Origin: Verrucomicrobiota bacterium
GTDB taxonomy: Bacteria > Verrucomicrobiota > Verrucomicrobiia > Opitutales > UBA2995
NCBI GenBank assembly: GCA_027622555.1
Contig: JAQBYJ010000016.1
Coordinates: 1-64,000 of the forward strand
Length of the DNA: 64,000 nucleotides
Direction: 5' to 3'
Shown here: piece after piece, positions 1 through 9,738 of the stretch
Position numbering within the stretch: the stretch's first letter is position 1
Layout of the letters: every line of letters begins with the position of its first letter
Program-made: the position numbers and the translations under genes
Notes under the pieces: model-generated
The model's database searches: none
What the model was told of the DNA's origin: nothing
Seen by the model: the letters and a program-made list of their open reading frames with translations, nothing else

Positions 1-57
1 CGAGGGCAAGTTTATTTATCAATCCCTGTAACCATACGCATTATACGCTCTAAATAA

Positions 58-270
58 TTATACCGTGCTACTGACGGAAAACGGATTAAATATATTCCAA
101 ATGTGAAGGTGAATATGCGTATGGGCGGAATGTCCAACGCATCGTTTAAAAATCGGATGATTGCCAATAGAATGGATCGCAGGGCCTGGGAATTAAATGA
201 GCTAAAGCCTGCGTTTGGATTTCGACTGCTGAAACCGTTGCGTAAAGTGAGGCAATTTTTTGACCGATGA
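58..270 (+). pseudogene. C-terminal remnant of a family 2 glycosyltransferase
   Basis: This frame resembles the C-terminal tail of WcaA-like GT2 glycosyltransferases: a KYIPNVKVNMRMGG stretch, then SNASFKNRMIANR, a RRAWELNELKP segment and a terminal KPLRKVRQFF. The frame is closed upstream by TAA at 55-57, and none of the three frames of bases 1-57 looks like the preceding part of such an enzyme. It therefore looks like a broken or rearranged gene end, not a functional gene. Its position just upstream of an EpsI-type gene fits an exopolysaccharide/exosortase locus. A sequencing error near 55 is the alternative. Confidence 0.5.
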
Positions 271-366
271 GAATCTTTGAACGATGCCAACCCGCGGGGA
301 AACGATTGCCGTAACTTAAAACCATTATTGTTTATTGTCCGTTAAACATCGTCTGGTTGTGATAGG

Positions 367-391
367 AAACCTGCTTCATGCAGGTTTTTTT
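367..391 (+). terminator. Rho-independent terminator
   Basis: An 8 bp perfect stem (AAACCTGC / GCAGGTTT) with a 5 nt loop is followed directly by a run of seven T. It lies between the glycosyltransferase remnant and the EpsI-like gene and should end transcription arriving from the left. Confidence 0.75.
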
Positions 392-478
392 GTCTCTGGA
401 AATATTTCGTTCGCCCTCTGACGAAATGTCTTTGCGCCTTCACAACTCTCCTTAAGAGTTTCAATCGACCATTAATTT

Positions 479-1180
479 ATGCCATTTACTTCGCCAAAGT
501 TATACCTGCTCGTGTTTTGCGGAATCGCACTTTTCGCTTTGGCGTTATTTACTATTCTGCCCAGGAAAGCAGACCCTTTGTTCACCTTGCCTGATTTTAA
601 ATCAAAGTTGCCTTCGGATCTTGATGATTGGGATTGGATCGATCCTCCGTTATCGGAGTCCGAGGAGGTGTTGAAGGTGATTGATCGCGATTTGGCATTT
701 GATGAAGGTCTGTACCGCGTATACATATCCGGAGAAGTGATGGTAGCAGTATGGGCAGCATACTGGAGCCCCGGAAAAGTGGATGTGCGCGATGTGCAGT
801 GGCATGTCCCCGACAGTTGTTGGGTGAATGGTGGTTGGAACATCGATCAAGGTTTGGATGATTACCCACTCGCGTTTCCCAATGGTCGGAAACTGATTTC
901 GGGAAAATATCGACTGATGGAAAAGAATGGAGGCAAGGTGCATGTTGCTTTCTGGCATCTGGTCGGCGGCAATAATTTAAAGATTACCCGAAATGCCGGT
1001 TCCTTGATTGAATTGCCGGAAATAATTTCTCAAACCGGATTCCAAAGTCAGGACGAGCAATTCTTTTTTCGTATTTCGAGTACCCATGCGTTCGAAGATC
1101 TGATGACTGATCCAGGCTTCAGGAAGATAGTCGAAAGCTTGGGCATGCTTGGGTTAAATGATGCTCAGACAGAGATGTAA
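479..1180 (+). CDS. EpsI-family exosortase-associated protein
   Basis: A 233-residue protein with one N-terminal membrane segment (about residues 8-27) and an extracytoplasmic EpsI domain (DUF3485). The family signature is visible as AAYWSPGK near 93-100 and WHVPDSCWVNGGW at 108-120, giving the conserved His109, Cys114 and GW pair. EpsI domains occur either fused to exosortases or as separate proteins beside them and take part in exopolysaccharide and PEP-CTERM export; their exact reaction is unsettled. Here the domain is stand-alone and no exosortase core is present in the window, so it may lie to the left. The PEP-CTERM gene 195 bp downstream supports the assignment. Confidence 0.8.
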   Translation: MPFTSPKLYLLVFCGIALFALALFTILPRKADPLFTLPDFKSKLPSDLDDWDWIDPPLSESEEVLKVIDRDLAFDEGLYRVYISGEVMVAVWAAYWSPGKVDVRDVQWHVPDSCWVNGGWNIDQGLDDYPLAFPNGRKLISGKYRLMEKNGGKVHVAFWHLVGGNNLKITRNAGSLIELPEIISQTGFQSQDEQFFFRISSTHAFEDLMTDPGFRKIVESLGMLGLNDAQTEM

Positions 1181-1374
1181 GTGCAGTCAGAAATAAGAGT
1201 ACTTTTAAAATACTGGTATCGAAAATGCATCTGCGATGGATGAAACAAAATCGTGAATTAATTTCTCCGTAAAAGTAGTCTGAAGAGCTTGATAATAATA
1301 TGATAAAAAGTGCGGACCCCTTTTTTGAGTGATGTCCAGTAGCCTGTTTTTTGCGGGTTTTGGTAATACCCGCT

Positions 1375-2043
1375 ATGAAAATAATTTTATTAATGAGCAC
1401 TCTTTGTTGTACCTTTTCGGGATTGAAGGGTCAACTGGTCGTATGGGATTTTGACGGAATCACTTATCAAAATACTATTTTGGCTTCCTCATTTGCCTCC
1501 TATCCCGCTGGAAGTATGAGCGCTTCGAATATTTCGGTCGGGTCAGGCCTGCTAAGGCGAAATGAGAACCACGGTATCGAGTTCAGAAGTTGGAGTACCA
1601 ACAGTTCACTTGATGTTGCCAATAACGATTACATCGCCTTCGACGTAACCGTTGATGTTGGACGTGCTGCTAATTTTGGAGACCTCACCTTTGATTTTCG
1701 CGGCCGAGATACCGGCGGTTCGAATGGGCCGGACAAGTTTGCTGTTTTTACCAGTGTCGCTGGCTTTACTGGCGGGAATGAGGTGGATACTTTCAATATT
1801 TCTGGAGACCCTGGCTATGGAACGGTGACTTTTGATCTTAGCAGCCTCACTAATGTGACTGGAACCGTCGAAGTGCGCATTTATGGCTGGGATTCGGGTT
1901 CCAATAATGGAGACATAAAATTTAAGAGTAACAGCGACACCGATATTGTTCTTGGTGGGGAAGTTATCCCCGAACCATCCACTTACGCATTAATATTCGG
2001 TGGAATTGCCCTGGCAGTTGTGATGTTAAAGCGTAGAGCTTGA
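1375..2043 (+). CDS. PEP-CTERM sorting domain protein
   Basis: A 222-residue secreted protein. The ATG at 1375 gives a normal signal peptide (KIILLMSTLCCTFSG); a TTG at 1351 would add eight residues without improving it. The middle is a Gly/Asn/Asp-rich beta-type region with no family I recognise. The C-terminus is a classic PEP-CTERM tripartite tail: IPEPST near residue 198, a hydrophobic segment (ALIFGGIALAVVML) and a basic KRRA end. An exosortase is expected to cleave at PEP so that the protein is released or anchored at the surface. No catalytic motif is visible. Confidence 0.85.
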   Translation: MKIILLMSTLCCTFSGLKGQLVVWDFDGITYQNTILASSFASYPAGSMSASNISVGSGLLRRNENHGIEFRSWSTNSSLDVANNDYIAFDVTVDVGRAANFGDLTFDFRGRDTGGSNGPDKFAVFTSVAGFTGGNEVDTFNISGDPGYGTVTFDLSSLTNVTGTVEVRIYGWDSGSNNGDIKFKSNSDTDIVLGGEVIPEPSTYALIFGGIALAVVMLKRRA

Positions 2044-2140
2044 GGATACTGGCAGGATTCGCAGTGTGTGTTTATTGTTTCCAAAGATACCGGAACTTTC
2101 AGACGGCAAAAAGACGAATACTTTATCCTTGGAATTCCAG

Positions 2141-2170
2141 AGTGCACGCGGCTAAGGTTGCGCGCTTTTT
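2141..2170 (+). terminator. Possible terminator after the PEP-CTERM gene
   Basis: An imperfect GC-rich stem (AGTGC with GCGCT, extended past one mismatch) is followed by five T, 97 bp after the PEP-CTERM stop and 15 bp before serS. The stem is short, so support is weak. Confidence 0.35.
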
Positions 2171-2184
2171 AACCTGGATAATCG

Positions 2185-3447
2185 ATGATTGATACTAAGA
2201 TCCTGAGAGAAGAACCGGAGCGGGTTCGCGAGGCCATAGCCAACAAGGGCAGCGATTGCGACCTGGATGCGATTTTGGCGATGGACATAGAACGTCGGCA
2301 GTTGATTACAACTGTGGAGCAACTGCGCGCCCAGCAGAAGAGCGTGAACTCCGAAATGGCTGCTTTGGGAAAAGGGTCTCCAGAGTTTCTGGCAAAGCTT
2401 GAAGAAATGCGTGCTGTCGCATCAAACGTCAAAGAGGGAGACTCATCCTTAAAGGAGCTCGAAGAAAAGTGGGAACAGGCGCTACTTTCTATTCCCAATA
2501 TCGCTCACAGTTCAGTGCCCGTTGCTCCAACACCGGAAGGAAATGTAGTTCATTCATCCTGGGGCGATATCGCCAGTGCAAGCCCTCACGCGGTGGCTCA
2601 TTACGATTCGGATGTTTTCAACCGACTCTCAGACTTTCCTCGAGGCTCCAAAGTTACTGGTGCTGGATGGCCGTTTTTTCAGGGTGGCTTGGCTCGGCTT
2701 ATCCGGAGTTTAATCAATTTTTACCTGGACGAGGCTCGCAACAATGGTTTCGAGGAGCTCATGGCTCCGTTGGTTGTAAACGAAGCCAGCGCCCGGGCAA
2801 CGGGACAGTTGCCGGATAAGGAAGGGCAGATGTATGTGATCCCTCAGGAAGGGTTTTACATGATCCCCACCTCTGAAGTCCCGGTCACGAATTTCTACCG
2901 GGACGAGATTCTGGATGAGGCGGACCTTCCAATCTATCGTGCTTGTTACACGCCGTGTTTTCGTCGCGAGGCGGGAAGTCATGGTAAAGACGTACGCGGT
3001 TTGAATCGCACCCACCAGTTCGATAAAGTGGAATTGGTAAAATGGGTCAAACCCGGGGAGTCCTATGACGAGTTGGAAAGTCTTCGCGACCATGCCGAAA
3101 GATTGCTTCAGAAACTGGAGCTTCCGTACCGCGTTCTGCTTATGTGCACCGGTGACCTAGGTTTCACTCAGACCAAGAAATATGATTTGGAAGTCTGGGC
3201 TGCCGGCCAGGAACGGTGGTTGGAGGTTTCCAGTTGTAGCAATTTTGAATCCTTTCAGGCACGGCGGGCAAACATCCGCTTTCGTTCTCAAGGAGAGAAG
3301 CCCGTTCATGTGCATACCTTGAATGGTTCTGCTCTCGCCGTTCCCCGTGTATTGGCTGCGATTCTTGAAAATAATTTGCAGGAAGATGGACGGGTTAAAA
3401 TTCCTGCTGTGTTGGTCGATTATTTCGGGGAAGATTATTTAACCTAA
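2185..3447 (+). CDS. serS: Serine--tRNA ligase
   Basis: A 420-residue class II aminoacyl-tRNA synthetase that charges tRNA-Ser, and tRNA-Sec where present, in the cytoplasm. The N-terminal ~110 residues form the antiparallel coiled-coil tRNA-binding arm (MIDTKILREEPERVREAI start, then heptad-like charged sequence). Class II motif 2 appears as FRREAGSHGKDVRGLNRTHQF and motif 3 as NGSALAVPRVLAAILE. Length matches the family. It is followed after 8 bp by tilS and then ftsH, so the three probably share a transcript. Confidence 0.97.
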   Translation: MIDTKILREEPERVREAIANKGSDCDLDAILAMDIERRQLITTVEQLRAQQKSVNSEMAALGKGSPEFLAKLEEMRAVASNVKEGDSSLKELEEKWEQALLSIPNIAHSSVPVAPTPEGNVVHSSWGDIASASPHAVAHYDSDVFNRLSDFPRGSKVTGAGWPFFQGGLARLIRSLINFYLDEARNNGFEELMAPLVVNEASARATGQLPDKEGQMYVIPQEGFYMIPTSEVPVTNFYRDEILDEADLPIYRACYTPCFRREAGSHGKDVRGLNRTHQFDKVELVKWVKPGESYDELESLRDHAERLLQKLELPYRVLLMCTGDLGFTQTKKYDLEVWAAGQERWLEVSSCSNFESFQARRANIRFRSQGEKPVHVHTLNGSALAVPRVLAAILENNLQEDGRVKIPAVLVDYFGEDYLT

Positions 3448-3455
3448 GATGAATC

Positions 3456-4880
3456 ATGGACTGGCCTAATAAAGCGGACGCACTGGCAGATTCGATTTCG
3501 AAGTCGGGGCTTCATCTCAAGGCTACCGAAAAGATCGGGTCCTCCACCGGTTCTCTGGGCGTTGCCTGTTCAGGTGGATCAGATTCATTGGCTGTACTCT
3601 TATTGGTTTTTGCGCATTTCCCGGAACTGCGTTCGCGGATTACGGTGTTGCATTTTAATCACTTACTTCGAGGTGAGGCATCAGAACAAGATGCTGCTTT
3701 TGTGGAGGAAGTGGCCAAAGGACTGGAATTGGAATTCGTTGGTGGTTTATGGAAGGACAGAGATGATTCAATCTCCGTATCTGAGGAACGGGCACGAAAA
3801 GCGCGCCATGCCTTTTTTGATGCATTTGTTTTCGAAAAGAAGGGTGCCCTCATCATTTCTGGTCACCAACAGGATGATATACTGGAAACCTTACTGTTGC
3901 GGATTGCTCGAGCCAGTAATCTGAAAGGCCTTTCCGCCCCAAAACCGGTGACTGAATTTGCAAACGGAAAAACGATGGTTCGGCCACTTCTTACCCTTTC
4001 AAAAGCGGCTATTGAAACCGCATTGTCCGATGCTGCGATTCCCTGGCGGGAAGATGCTTCTAATGCAGATTCGCGTTTTGATCGAAATCGTTTGCGGAAC
4101 GAAGTGATTCCGGCATGGCAGGAAGCAACTCAGTTTGACCTCGGACGAGCTGCCGCTCAGGTGAGAGCTTTTTTGGAAGAGGCGGATGAAGCGATTGAGC
4201 ATCAATTAGGGCAATCAGCGTTTCCCTCTCCCTCCGATAATCCTGCGGAACTGATGGAAGTTGATGGACCAAGAGCCGTGCTTCGGCGTTGGTTTCAAAT
4301 GTGGATTGCCTCAAGGAAGCTGGATGGTTCGATTTCCACCTCTGTCGTAAATGAAGTGTTGGATAGATTGGCTGATCTGGGAAAAGGACAATGGAGCGCT
4401 AGCGAAGGATTTATTCGTGTGAATGGCAGGCGTATTTCGTTTGAGAAGGATTTCGATCAGGATTTTCTTCGAGTTGAGCGTTTCAGCCTAAGTCCGAACG
4501 AAACACTTTCGCTGCCATCAGGCGCAAAACTTAGCTCCCAATGGACGCAATCCTCGGAAAAATTACTGGGAGATCTTAAAAATGGGAAATATTCGGAGAG
4601 TACAACGGTTCTATTAGACTGTGACCGTATCCCACATGAATCCTTTATTATCCGGTTTTGGCAACCAGGAGATCGCTATCAGGCGCTCAACGCCCCTGGA
4701 AATAGGAAACTTCAAGATTTGTTTGGAGATCGTAAAATACCAAAAGAGGAACGAAATAAACTACCGGTGGTCACTACGAATGATTCACTAATCCTTTGGT
4801 GTCCCGGGCTTCCGGTGAACCATCTCGTCCGCGTAACTGAAAAAACAAAAGAAATCCTGCAATTGACTTATACCTTCTGA
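3456..4880 (+). CDS. tilS: tRNA(Ile)-lysidine synthase TilS
   Basis: A 474-residue cytoplasmic enzyme that converts C34 of the CAU-anticodon tRNA-Ile to lysidine using ATP and lysine, preventing misreading of Met codons. The N-terminal ATP-pyrophosphatase domain has the PP-loop ACSGGSDSLAV near residues 38-48 and a SGHQQDDILETLLLRI segment typical of TilS. The C-terminal ~90 residues (IRFWQPGDRYQAL onward) match the TilS substrate-binding domain. The tilS-ftsH neighbourhood is common in bacteria. The start is 8 bp after serS. Confidence 0.95.
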   Translation: MDWPNKADALADSISKSGLHLKATEKIGSSTGSLGVACSGGSDSLAVLLLVFAHFPELRSRITVLHFNHLLRGEASEQDAAFVEEVAKGLELEFVGGLWKDRDDSISVSEERARKARHAFFDAFVFEKKGALIISGHQQDDILETLLLRIARASNLKGLSAPKPVTEFANGKTMVRPLLTLSKAAIETALSDAAIPWREDASNADSRFDRNRLRNEVIPAWQEATQFDLGRAAAQVRAFLEEADEAIEHQLGQSAFPSPSDNPAELMEVDGPRAVLRRWFQMWIASRKLDGSISTSVVNEVLDRLADLGKGQWSASEGFIRVNGRRISFEKDFDQDFLRVERFSLSPNETLSLPSGAKLSSQWTQSSEKLLGDLKNGKYSESTTVLLDCDRIPHESFIIRFWQPGDRYQALNAPGNRKLQDLFGDRKIPKEERNKLPVVTTNDSLILWCPGLPVNHLVRVTEKTKEILQLTYTF

Positions 4881-4922
4881 CACTAAGATTGTTCTAAGCT
4901 ACAAATTTTCTGATATTAAGAC

Positions 4923-6995
4923 ATGCCTACTGAAAACGACTCTGAGGGCCGCCGCCCATTAAAAAATAGTCCACCTGATCGCTTCCAACCGAAAGTTGCC
5001 ATGATCTGGCTTCTTGTTGTATTGGCCATCGCGAGCTTGTTTATGCTCGGTCCGCGGACCAAAGGCCGTATAATTTCACTGGAACCTCATGAAGTGTTTA
5101 CCGAACTTGATCGCGGAAATATCAAGTCTGGCATAATCAAATCGGATCCTTCCGGAGGCTCATGGGAATGGTCAATTATTACGGGAGAACTGTATGTTGA
5201 TCCCCGGATGGAGGTCCCAGTTGATCCAGATGCTTCCACTTATGTTTCTACAAATCAAGATTCTGAAAAGGAACCTATTCGGTTTCGCTCCGATGGTCGC
5301 TTGACCGGAGATGTGTATCAAAAGCTTCAGGAGTCTGGAAAATTTTCTGAGGAGAAGAGTAGCAGCGCAATGACGGATCTCCTGCTCGGAATTGTTCCTT
5401 TTATTCTCATCATTGGACTTCTCTATTTTCTGTTTGTCCGTCAGTTGAGAATGGCTGGCCGTGGAGCTATGAGCTTTGGCAAAAGTAAAGCCAAGCTACT
5501 CACTCGCGATCGGGATAAAGTTTCTTTTAAAGACGTGGCTGGTTGCGATGAAGCTAAAGAAGAAGTAGGAGAGGTCGTTGACTTTCTTAAAGATCCTAAA
5601 AAATTCCAACGTATCGGGGGGCAAATCCCCAAGGGGATTCTCATGGTCGGACCTCCTGGAACGGGTAAGACGCTCATCGCCCGTGCTGTTGCCGGGGAAG
5701 CGGAAGTTCCTTTTTTCACCATTAGCGGTTCAGATTTTGTAGAAATGTTTGTAGGCGTAGGTGCGAGTCGAGTGCGTGACATGTTCGAGCAGGCACGCAA
5801 ACATGCACCCTGTATTGTATTCATTGATGAAATCGATGCGGTGGGTCGCCAACGTGGCGCAGGCCTCGGTGGCGGTAACGACGAGCGCGAGCAAACTTTG
5901 AATTCCCTTTTGGTTGAGATGGATGGATTCGATGGACACGAAGGTGTGGTTATCATTGCTGCAACGAATCGCCCGGATGTATTGGATGGAGCACTGCTTC
6001 GCCCGGGTCGTTTTGACCGTCAGGTGCTTATCGACTTGCCCGATCTAAATGGCCGGGAAGCCATATTGAAGGTGCACGCCAAAAAAATAAAATTGGGTGC
6101 AGGTGTAGATCTCCGGGTTGTCGCGCAGGGCACTACAGGTTTTTCAGGTGCCGATCTGGCAAATCTCTTGAATGAGGGTGCGTTGATCGCCGCTCGTTAT
6201 GACAAGAAGGAGGTCGATCGCCATGATATGGATGAGGCGCGCGACAAAATTAGCTTTGGTCGTGAACGCCGAAAACTCATGGACGAAGAAGATCGTCGGA
6301 TGACTGCATTCCACGAAGCGGGCCATGCCTTGGTTCAAGCCGTTCTGGGAGACAAGAAGTTAGCCCTCTACAAGGTAACGATAATCCCACGTGGACGCGC
6401 TTTGGGGATGACCATGTTCACTCCTACCAAGGATATTTTAGGCCGCTCCAAAAAGGAATTACTTGATGAAATCTGTATGGCCATGGGCGGTCGTCTCGGC
6501 GAAGAAATCGAAACAGGCGACTTTAGCAACGGAGCTTCGGGAGATATCAAGATGGCCACCAAGACCGCACGTCACATGGTTTGCGATTGGGGTATGGGCG
6601 ACTTGGGACCTGTCGCCCTTGGTGAAAATCAAGAGCATATGTTTCTGGCCCGTGAAATCACCCGTACGCAAAATTACAGTGAGGAGACCGCGAGGAAGAT
6701 AGACGAAAATATCCGCGCAATCATTAACGCTCAGTATGAGCGGGCCAAGGGCATCATCGAAGAACACCATGATGCATTAAAATTGATAGCTGAGGCGCTT
6801 CTCGAATACGAAACCATTGAGGCTGTCCATGTTCATGAAGCGCTCAAAGATGGTAAGATTACTTCTCCTTTCGAAAACAATGATCTGATTCGTAAAGGAC
6901 AGGATAAAGTCGAAGAAGTTGAGAAGGAAGCCGCCGCCAAAAAGAAAAAACCCGAGATTGGACCTTCAACGGACGCCGCTGGTGCCATTGCCTAA
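4923..6995 (+). CDS. ftsH: ATP-dependent zinc metalloprotease FtsH
   Basis: A 690-residue membrane-anchored AAA+ protease that degrades misassembled membrane proteins and some cytosolic regulators. It has two membrane segments (about 26-42 and 156-174) flanking a periplasmic region, then an AAA domain with Walker A GPPGTGKT near 242, Walker [11 protein letters not shown], and the second region of homology [19 protein letters not shown]. The peptidase domain carries the zinc motif HEAGH at about 463-467. The tail is charged and Lys-rich. It lies 42 bp after tilS. Confidence 0.97.
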   Translation: MPTENDSEGRRPLKNSPPDRFQPKVAMIWLLVVLAIASLFMLGPRTKGRIISLEPHEVFTELDRGNIKSGIIKSDPSGGSWEWSIITGELYVDPRMEVPVDPDASTYVSTNQDSEKEPIRFRSDGRLTGDVYQKLQESGKFSEEKSSSAMTDLLLGIVPFILIIGLLYFLFVRQLRMAGRGAMSFGKSKAKLLTRDRDKVSFKDVAGCDEAKEEVGEVVDFLKDPKKFQRIGGQIPKGILMVGPPGTGKTLIARAVAGEAEVPFFTISGSDFVEMFVGVGASRVRDMFEQARKHAPCIVFIDEIDAVGRQRGAGLGGGNDEREQTLNSLLVEMDGFDGHEGVVIIAATNRPDVLDGALLRPGRFDRQVLIDLPDLNGREAILKVHAKKIKLGAGVDLRVVAQGTTGFSGADLANLLNEGALIAARYDKKEVDRHDMDEARDKISFGRERRKLMDEEDRRMTAFHEAGHALVQAVLGDKKLALYKVTIIPRGRALGMTMFTPTKDILGRSKKELLDEICMAMGGRLGEEIETGDFSNGASGDIKMATKTARHMVCDWGMGDLGPVALGENQEHMFLAREITRTQNYSEETARKIDENIRAIINAQYERAKGIIEEHHDALKLIAEALLEYETIEAVHVHEALKDGKITSPFENNDLIRKGQDKVEEVEKEAAAKKKKPEIGPSTDAAGAIA

Positions 6996-7037
6996 ACCTT
7001 CCTCTTTGACTGTTTCTTAGGGCTTGATGATTCAAGG

Positions 7038-8327
7038 ATGCTTGGGCATCGTGCCCACCATTCAATGACGAAGCCAGATATTAGCTACTCTCGGATCGGA
7101 CAGCTTGCAGAGCCTCCGGTTATCAGCGAAATCATGAAGGTCGCTTTGGAAAACAAGCAGATTCTTTCTTTGGCGGCCGGGTTTACGGACACCGAGGCCT
7201 TACCTGTTCAGGCTGTTCGGGATGTAGCTGTGTCCCTGGTCACGAATGGTCGTTCCCCGGAGTATCTTCAGTACGGCACAACCATGGGTCGACCTGATCT
7301 AAGAAAGTTCGTGGCCCAACGTTTGAGCAGGATGGATCACCACCAGAGTCCATCCTACCACCCTGATAATGTCATGATTACGAATGGCTCCCAGCAGTCA
7401 CTCTACATGGCCATGCAGGTGTTATGTGATCCTGGTGACATCGTTCTGGTCGAAAGTCCGAGTTATTTTGTTTTCCTGGAGCTTTTGAAGGGACTGGGGA
7501 TAACCGCGGTTGGCCTTCCTTTGGATGAACATGATGAAATCGATACAAAAGCTACTGCGGCGTTAATAGAAACGTTCAAGGCGGATGGGTCGATAAACCG
7601 GGTTAAAGCAGTGTACTTGGAATCCTGGTATTCAAACCCGTCAACCCGTTGTTTGACCACGGAAAAAAAGGTTGAGGTGGCCACGGTCTTGAAAGAAGCA
7701 GACCTGATTATTCCGGTACTTGAGGATGGTGCCTATTTCGAACTCTTTTTTGAGGAGCGTTTTGCCTCGATGAGTATCCTGGCTATTGAGGAATTTGATT
7801 CCTTTCCCCGGCTCTTCTTTGGCACTTTTACAAAGCCGTTTGCCACTGGATTAAAGGTTGGGTATGTCATCTGTGACCACTCCCAAGTCCTGTCAAAAAT
7901 GGCTAGTATAAAAGGCCATCATGACTTCGGTACTTCTAATTTTAATCAAGCCATCGTGGAGCAGGTTACTTTGGATGGTGCCTATGATGCTCATCTGGTT
8001 AAAAGTCGTTCTCGTTATTTGGAAAAAATGGAAACCTTGCATCAAACCCTCATCGGCGAAGGGCTGCCCGAATTGGGTTGGGATTGGCAGAAACCGGATG
8101 GTGGCATGTTTCTTTGGCTCAAGGGGCCCGACGCTGTTGATACTTCCCGGGAAGGAGCTTTTTTTGAAAATGCTGTAAAAGGAGGAGTTCTTTATGTTCC
8201 AGGTGATTTATGTTTTGCGCCTGGAGGCCCCAAAAACTACATCCGTTTATCTTTTGGAGTACTTGAACAGAACGATTTGGTTGAAGCAGGACACCGCCTT
8301 GCCAAAGTAATGCGAAAGTTCAAATAA
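7038..8327 (+). CDS. PLP-dependent aminotransferase class I/II
   Basis: A fold-type I aminotransferase of the 2-aminoadipate/kynurenine aminotransferase II-like branch (429 residues). Visible marks are GSQQSLYMAMQVL and VESPSYFVFLELLKGLGI in the large domain, the ESWYSNPSTRCLT segment where QNPTG usually stands, and the PLP-lysine context GTFTKPFATGLKVGY. The substrate cannot be fixed from sequence. The first ATG (7038) is followed by a TGGGCA-TCG-TGCCCA hairpin at 7043-7057, so the ATG at 7065 (MTKPDISYSRIG) may be the true start. Neither has a clear ribosome binding site. Confidence 0.85.
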   Translation: MLGHRAHHSMTKPDISYSRIGQLAEPPVISEIMKVALENKQILSLAAGFTDTEALPVQAVRDVAVSLVTNGRSPEYLQYGTTMGRPDLRKFVAQRLSRMDHHQSPSYHPDNVMITNGSQQSLYMAMQVLCDPGDIVLVESPSYFVFLELLKGLGITAVGLPLDEHDEIDTKATAALIETFKADGSINRVKAVYLESWYSNPSTRCLTTEKKVEVATVLKEADLIIPVLEDGAYFELFFEERFASMSILAIEEFDSFPRLFFGTFTKPFATGLKVGYVICDHSQVLSKMASIKGHHDFGTSNFNQAIVEQVTLDGAYDAHLVKSRSRYLEKMETLHQTLIGEGLPELGWDWQKPDGGMFLWLKGPDAVDTSREGAFFENAVKGGVLYVPGDLCFAPGGPKNYIRLSFGVLEQNDLVEAGHRLAKVMRKFK

Positions 8328-8358
8328 CCAATATCTTTAATCTTATCTTATCTGAGTT

Positions 8359-9738
8359 ATGAAAATATGTTGCATCGGCGCAGGCTATGTAGGTGGGCCT
8401 ACCATGGCGGTAATCGCAGAAAAATGTCCTCACATTACGGTTACCGTGGTCGATGTAGACGCATCCAAAATCGAGGCTTGGAATAACGGGAATTTACCGA
8501 TTTTCGAACCGGGACTCCAGAAAGTCGTCGATGGCCGACGGGGAACCAACTTGTTTTTCTCAACCGACCGTGAAACCGCTATCGCAGAGGCGGACATTAT
8601 TTTTGTTGCTGTAGGAACACCTACAAAAAAATACGGTATTGGCGCCGGTCGAGCCGCGGATCTTGTGTATATTGAAAAGTGTGCACGTGATATTGCGCAA
8701 ATGGCAAAGGGTCCAAAAATCATTGTGGAGAAATCCACTATTCCCGTTCGAACAGCCGATGCCATAAAAGCCATTTTGAATGAAAGCGACACTGCTCAGT
8801 TTCAGGTGCTTTCAAATCCGGAGTTTCTTGCGGAAGGGACCGCAATTAATGACCTGCATCATGCGGACCGTATATTGATTGGCGGAGATCAAACTCCTGA
8901 AGGTCTCAGAGCCATTGATACCTTGGCCAGTGTGTATGCAAATTGGATTCCTACCGAACGAATCCTTAAGACGAACCTTTGGTCATCTGAGCTATCCAAG
9001 CTAACCGCCAATGCATTCTTGGCTCAACGGATTTCTTCAATTAATGCAATGAGTGCTTTATGTGAGGCGACTGGTGCGGATGTGGATGAGGTTTCAAAGG
9101 CGATTGGAACGGATAGCCGAATTGGGCCAAAATTTTTAAAAGCCTCGGTTGGCTTTGGAGGATCTTGTTTCCAGAAGGATATTTTGAATCTTGTTTACCT
9201 CTGTGAATATTATGGTCTTCAGGAAGTTGCCGACTATTGGTGCAAGGTGGTTGAGATGAATGATTACCAGAAAAAACGATTTTCAGCCAAAATAGTAGAA
9301 ACGCTTTTTAATACAGTTAACGGGAAGAAAATTGCCATTCTTGGTTTTGCTTTCAAAAAGGATACCAATGACACGCGCGAGTCTTCATCGATTTATGTCT
9401 GTCAGGATCTTATTGCGGAGAACGCCACCGTTTCGATTTTCGATCCACAAGTCGCTCACAATCTGATTTTTACAGATTTGGGTCAAACTCAGGAAGACGA
9501 AAATGGTGTCCCGAACCGAAATGTTGAAATTGCCGAAGACGCCTACGCCGCATGTGCGGGAGCTCACGCTGTGGCCGTTCTAACGGAGTGGGATATGTTT
9601 AAGGATCTGGATTTTCAGCGGGTATTCGATTCAATGGAGAAACCGGCATGCATTTTCGATGGCCGAAATATTCTCGATCGAGCAGCTCTTGCAAAAATTG
9701 GCTTCAAGACTTACGCAATTGGTAAGTCCAATACCTGA
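8359..9738 (+). CDS. ugd: UDP-glucose 6-dehydrogenase, eukaryote-like
   Basis: A 459-residue NAD-dependent enzyme that oxidises UDP-glucose to UDP-glucuronate for polysaccharide synthesis. The Rossmann start [19 protein letters not shown], the [12 protein letters not shown] segment, the catalytic Cys in [18 protein letters not shown] and the late [12 protein letters not shown] motif are all present. These stretches look much more like plant and animal UGDH than the usual bacterial Ugd/TuaD type, from recall of those sequences. The gene overlaps the convergent rsmA by 28 bp. Confidence 0.95.
   Translation: MKICCIGAGYVGGPTMAVIAEKCPHITVTVVDVDASKIEAWNNGNLPIFEPGLQKVVDGRRGTNLFFSTDRETAIAEADIIFVAVGTPTKKYGIGAGRAADLVYIEKCARDIAQMAKGPKIIVEKSTIPVRTADAIKAILNESDTAQFQVLSNPEFLAEGTAINDLHHADRILIGGDQTPEGLRAIDTLASVYANWIPTERILKTNLWSSELSKLTANAFLAQRISSINAMSALCEATGADVDEVSKAIGTDSRIGPKFLKASVGFGGSCFQKDILNLVYLCEYYGLQEVADYWCKVVEMNDYQKKRFSAKIVETLFNTVNGKKIAILGFAFKKDTNDTRESSSIYVCQDLIAENATVSIFDPQVAHNLIFTDLGQTQEDENGVPNRNVEIAEDAYAACAGAHAVAVLTEWDMFKDLDFQRVFDSMEKPACIFDGRNILDRAALAKIGFKTYAIGKSNT

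Noticed and set aside
271-366. Riboswitch candidate upstream of the EpsI gene
   Set aside because: GC-rich stretch near 290 does not match any riboswitch core I know; only the following terminator hairpin is supported.
5441-5956. 171-codon minus-strand frame inside ftsH
   Set aside because: Antisense to a highly conserved gene, low-complexity Ser/Pro/Thr composition, no ribosome binding site.
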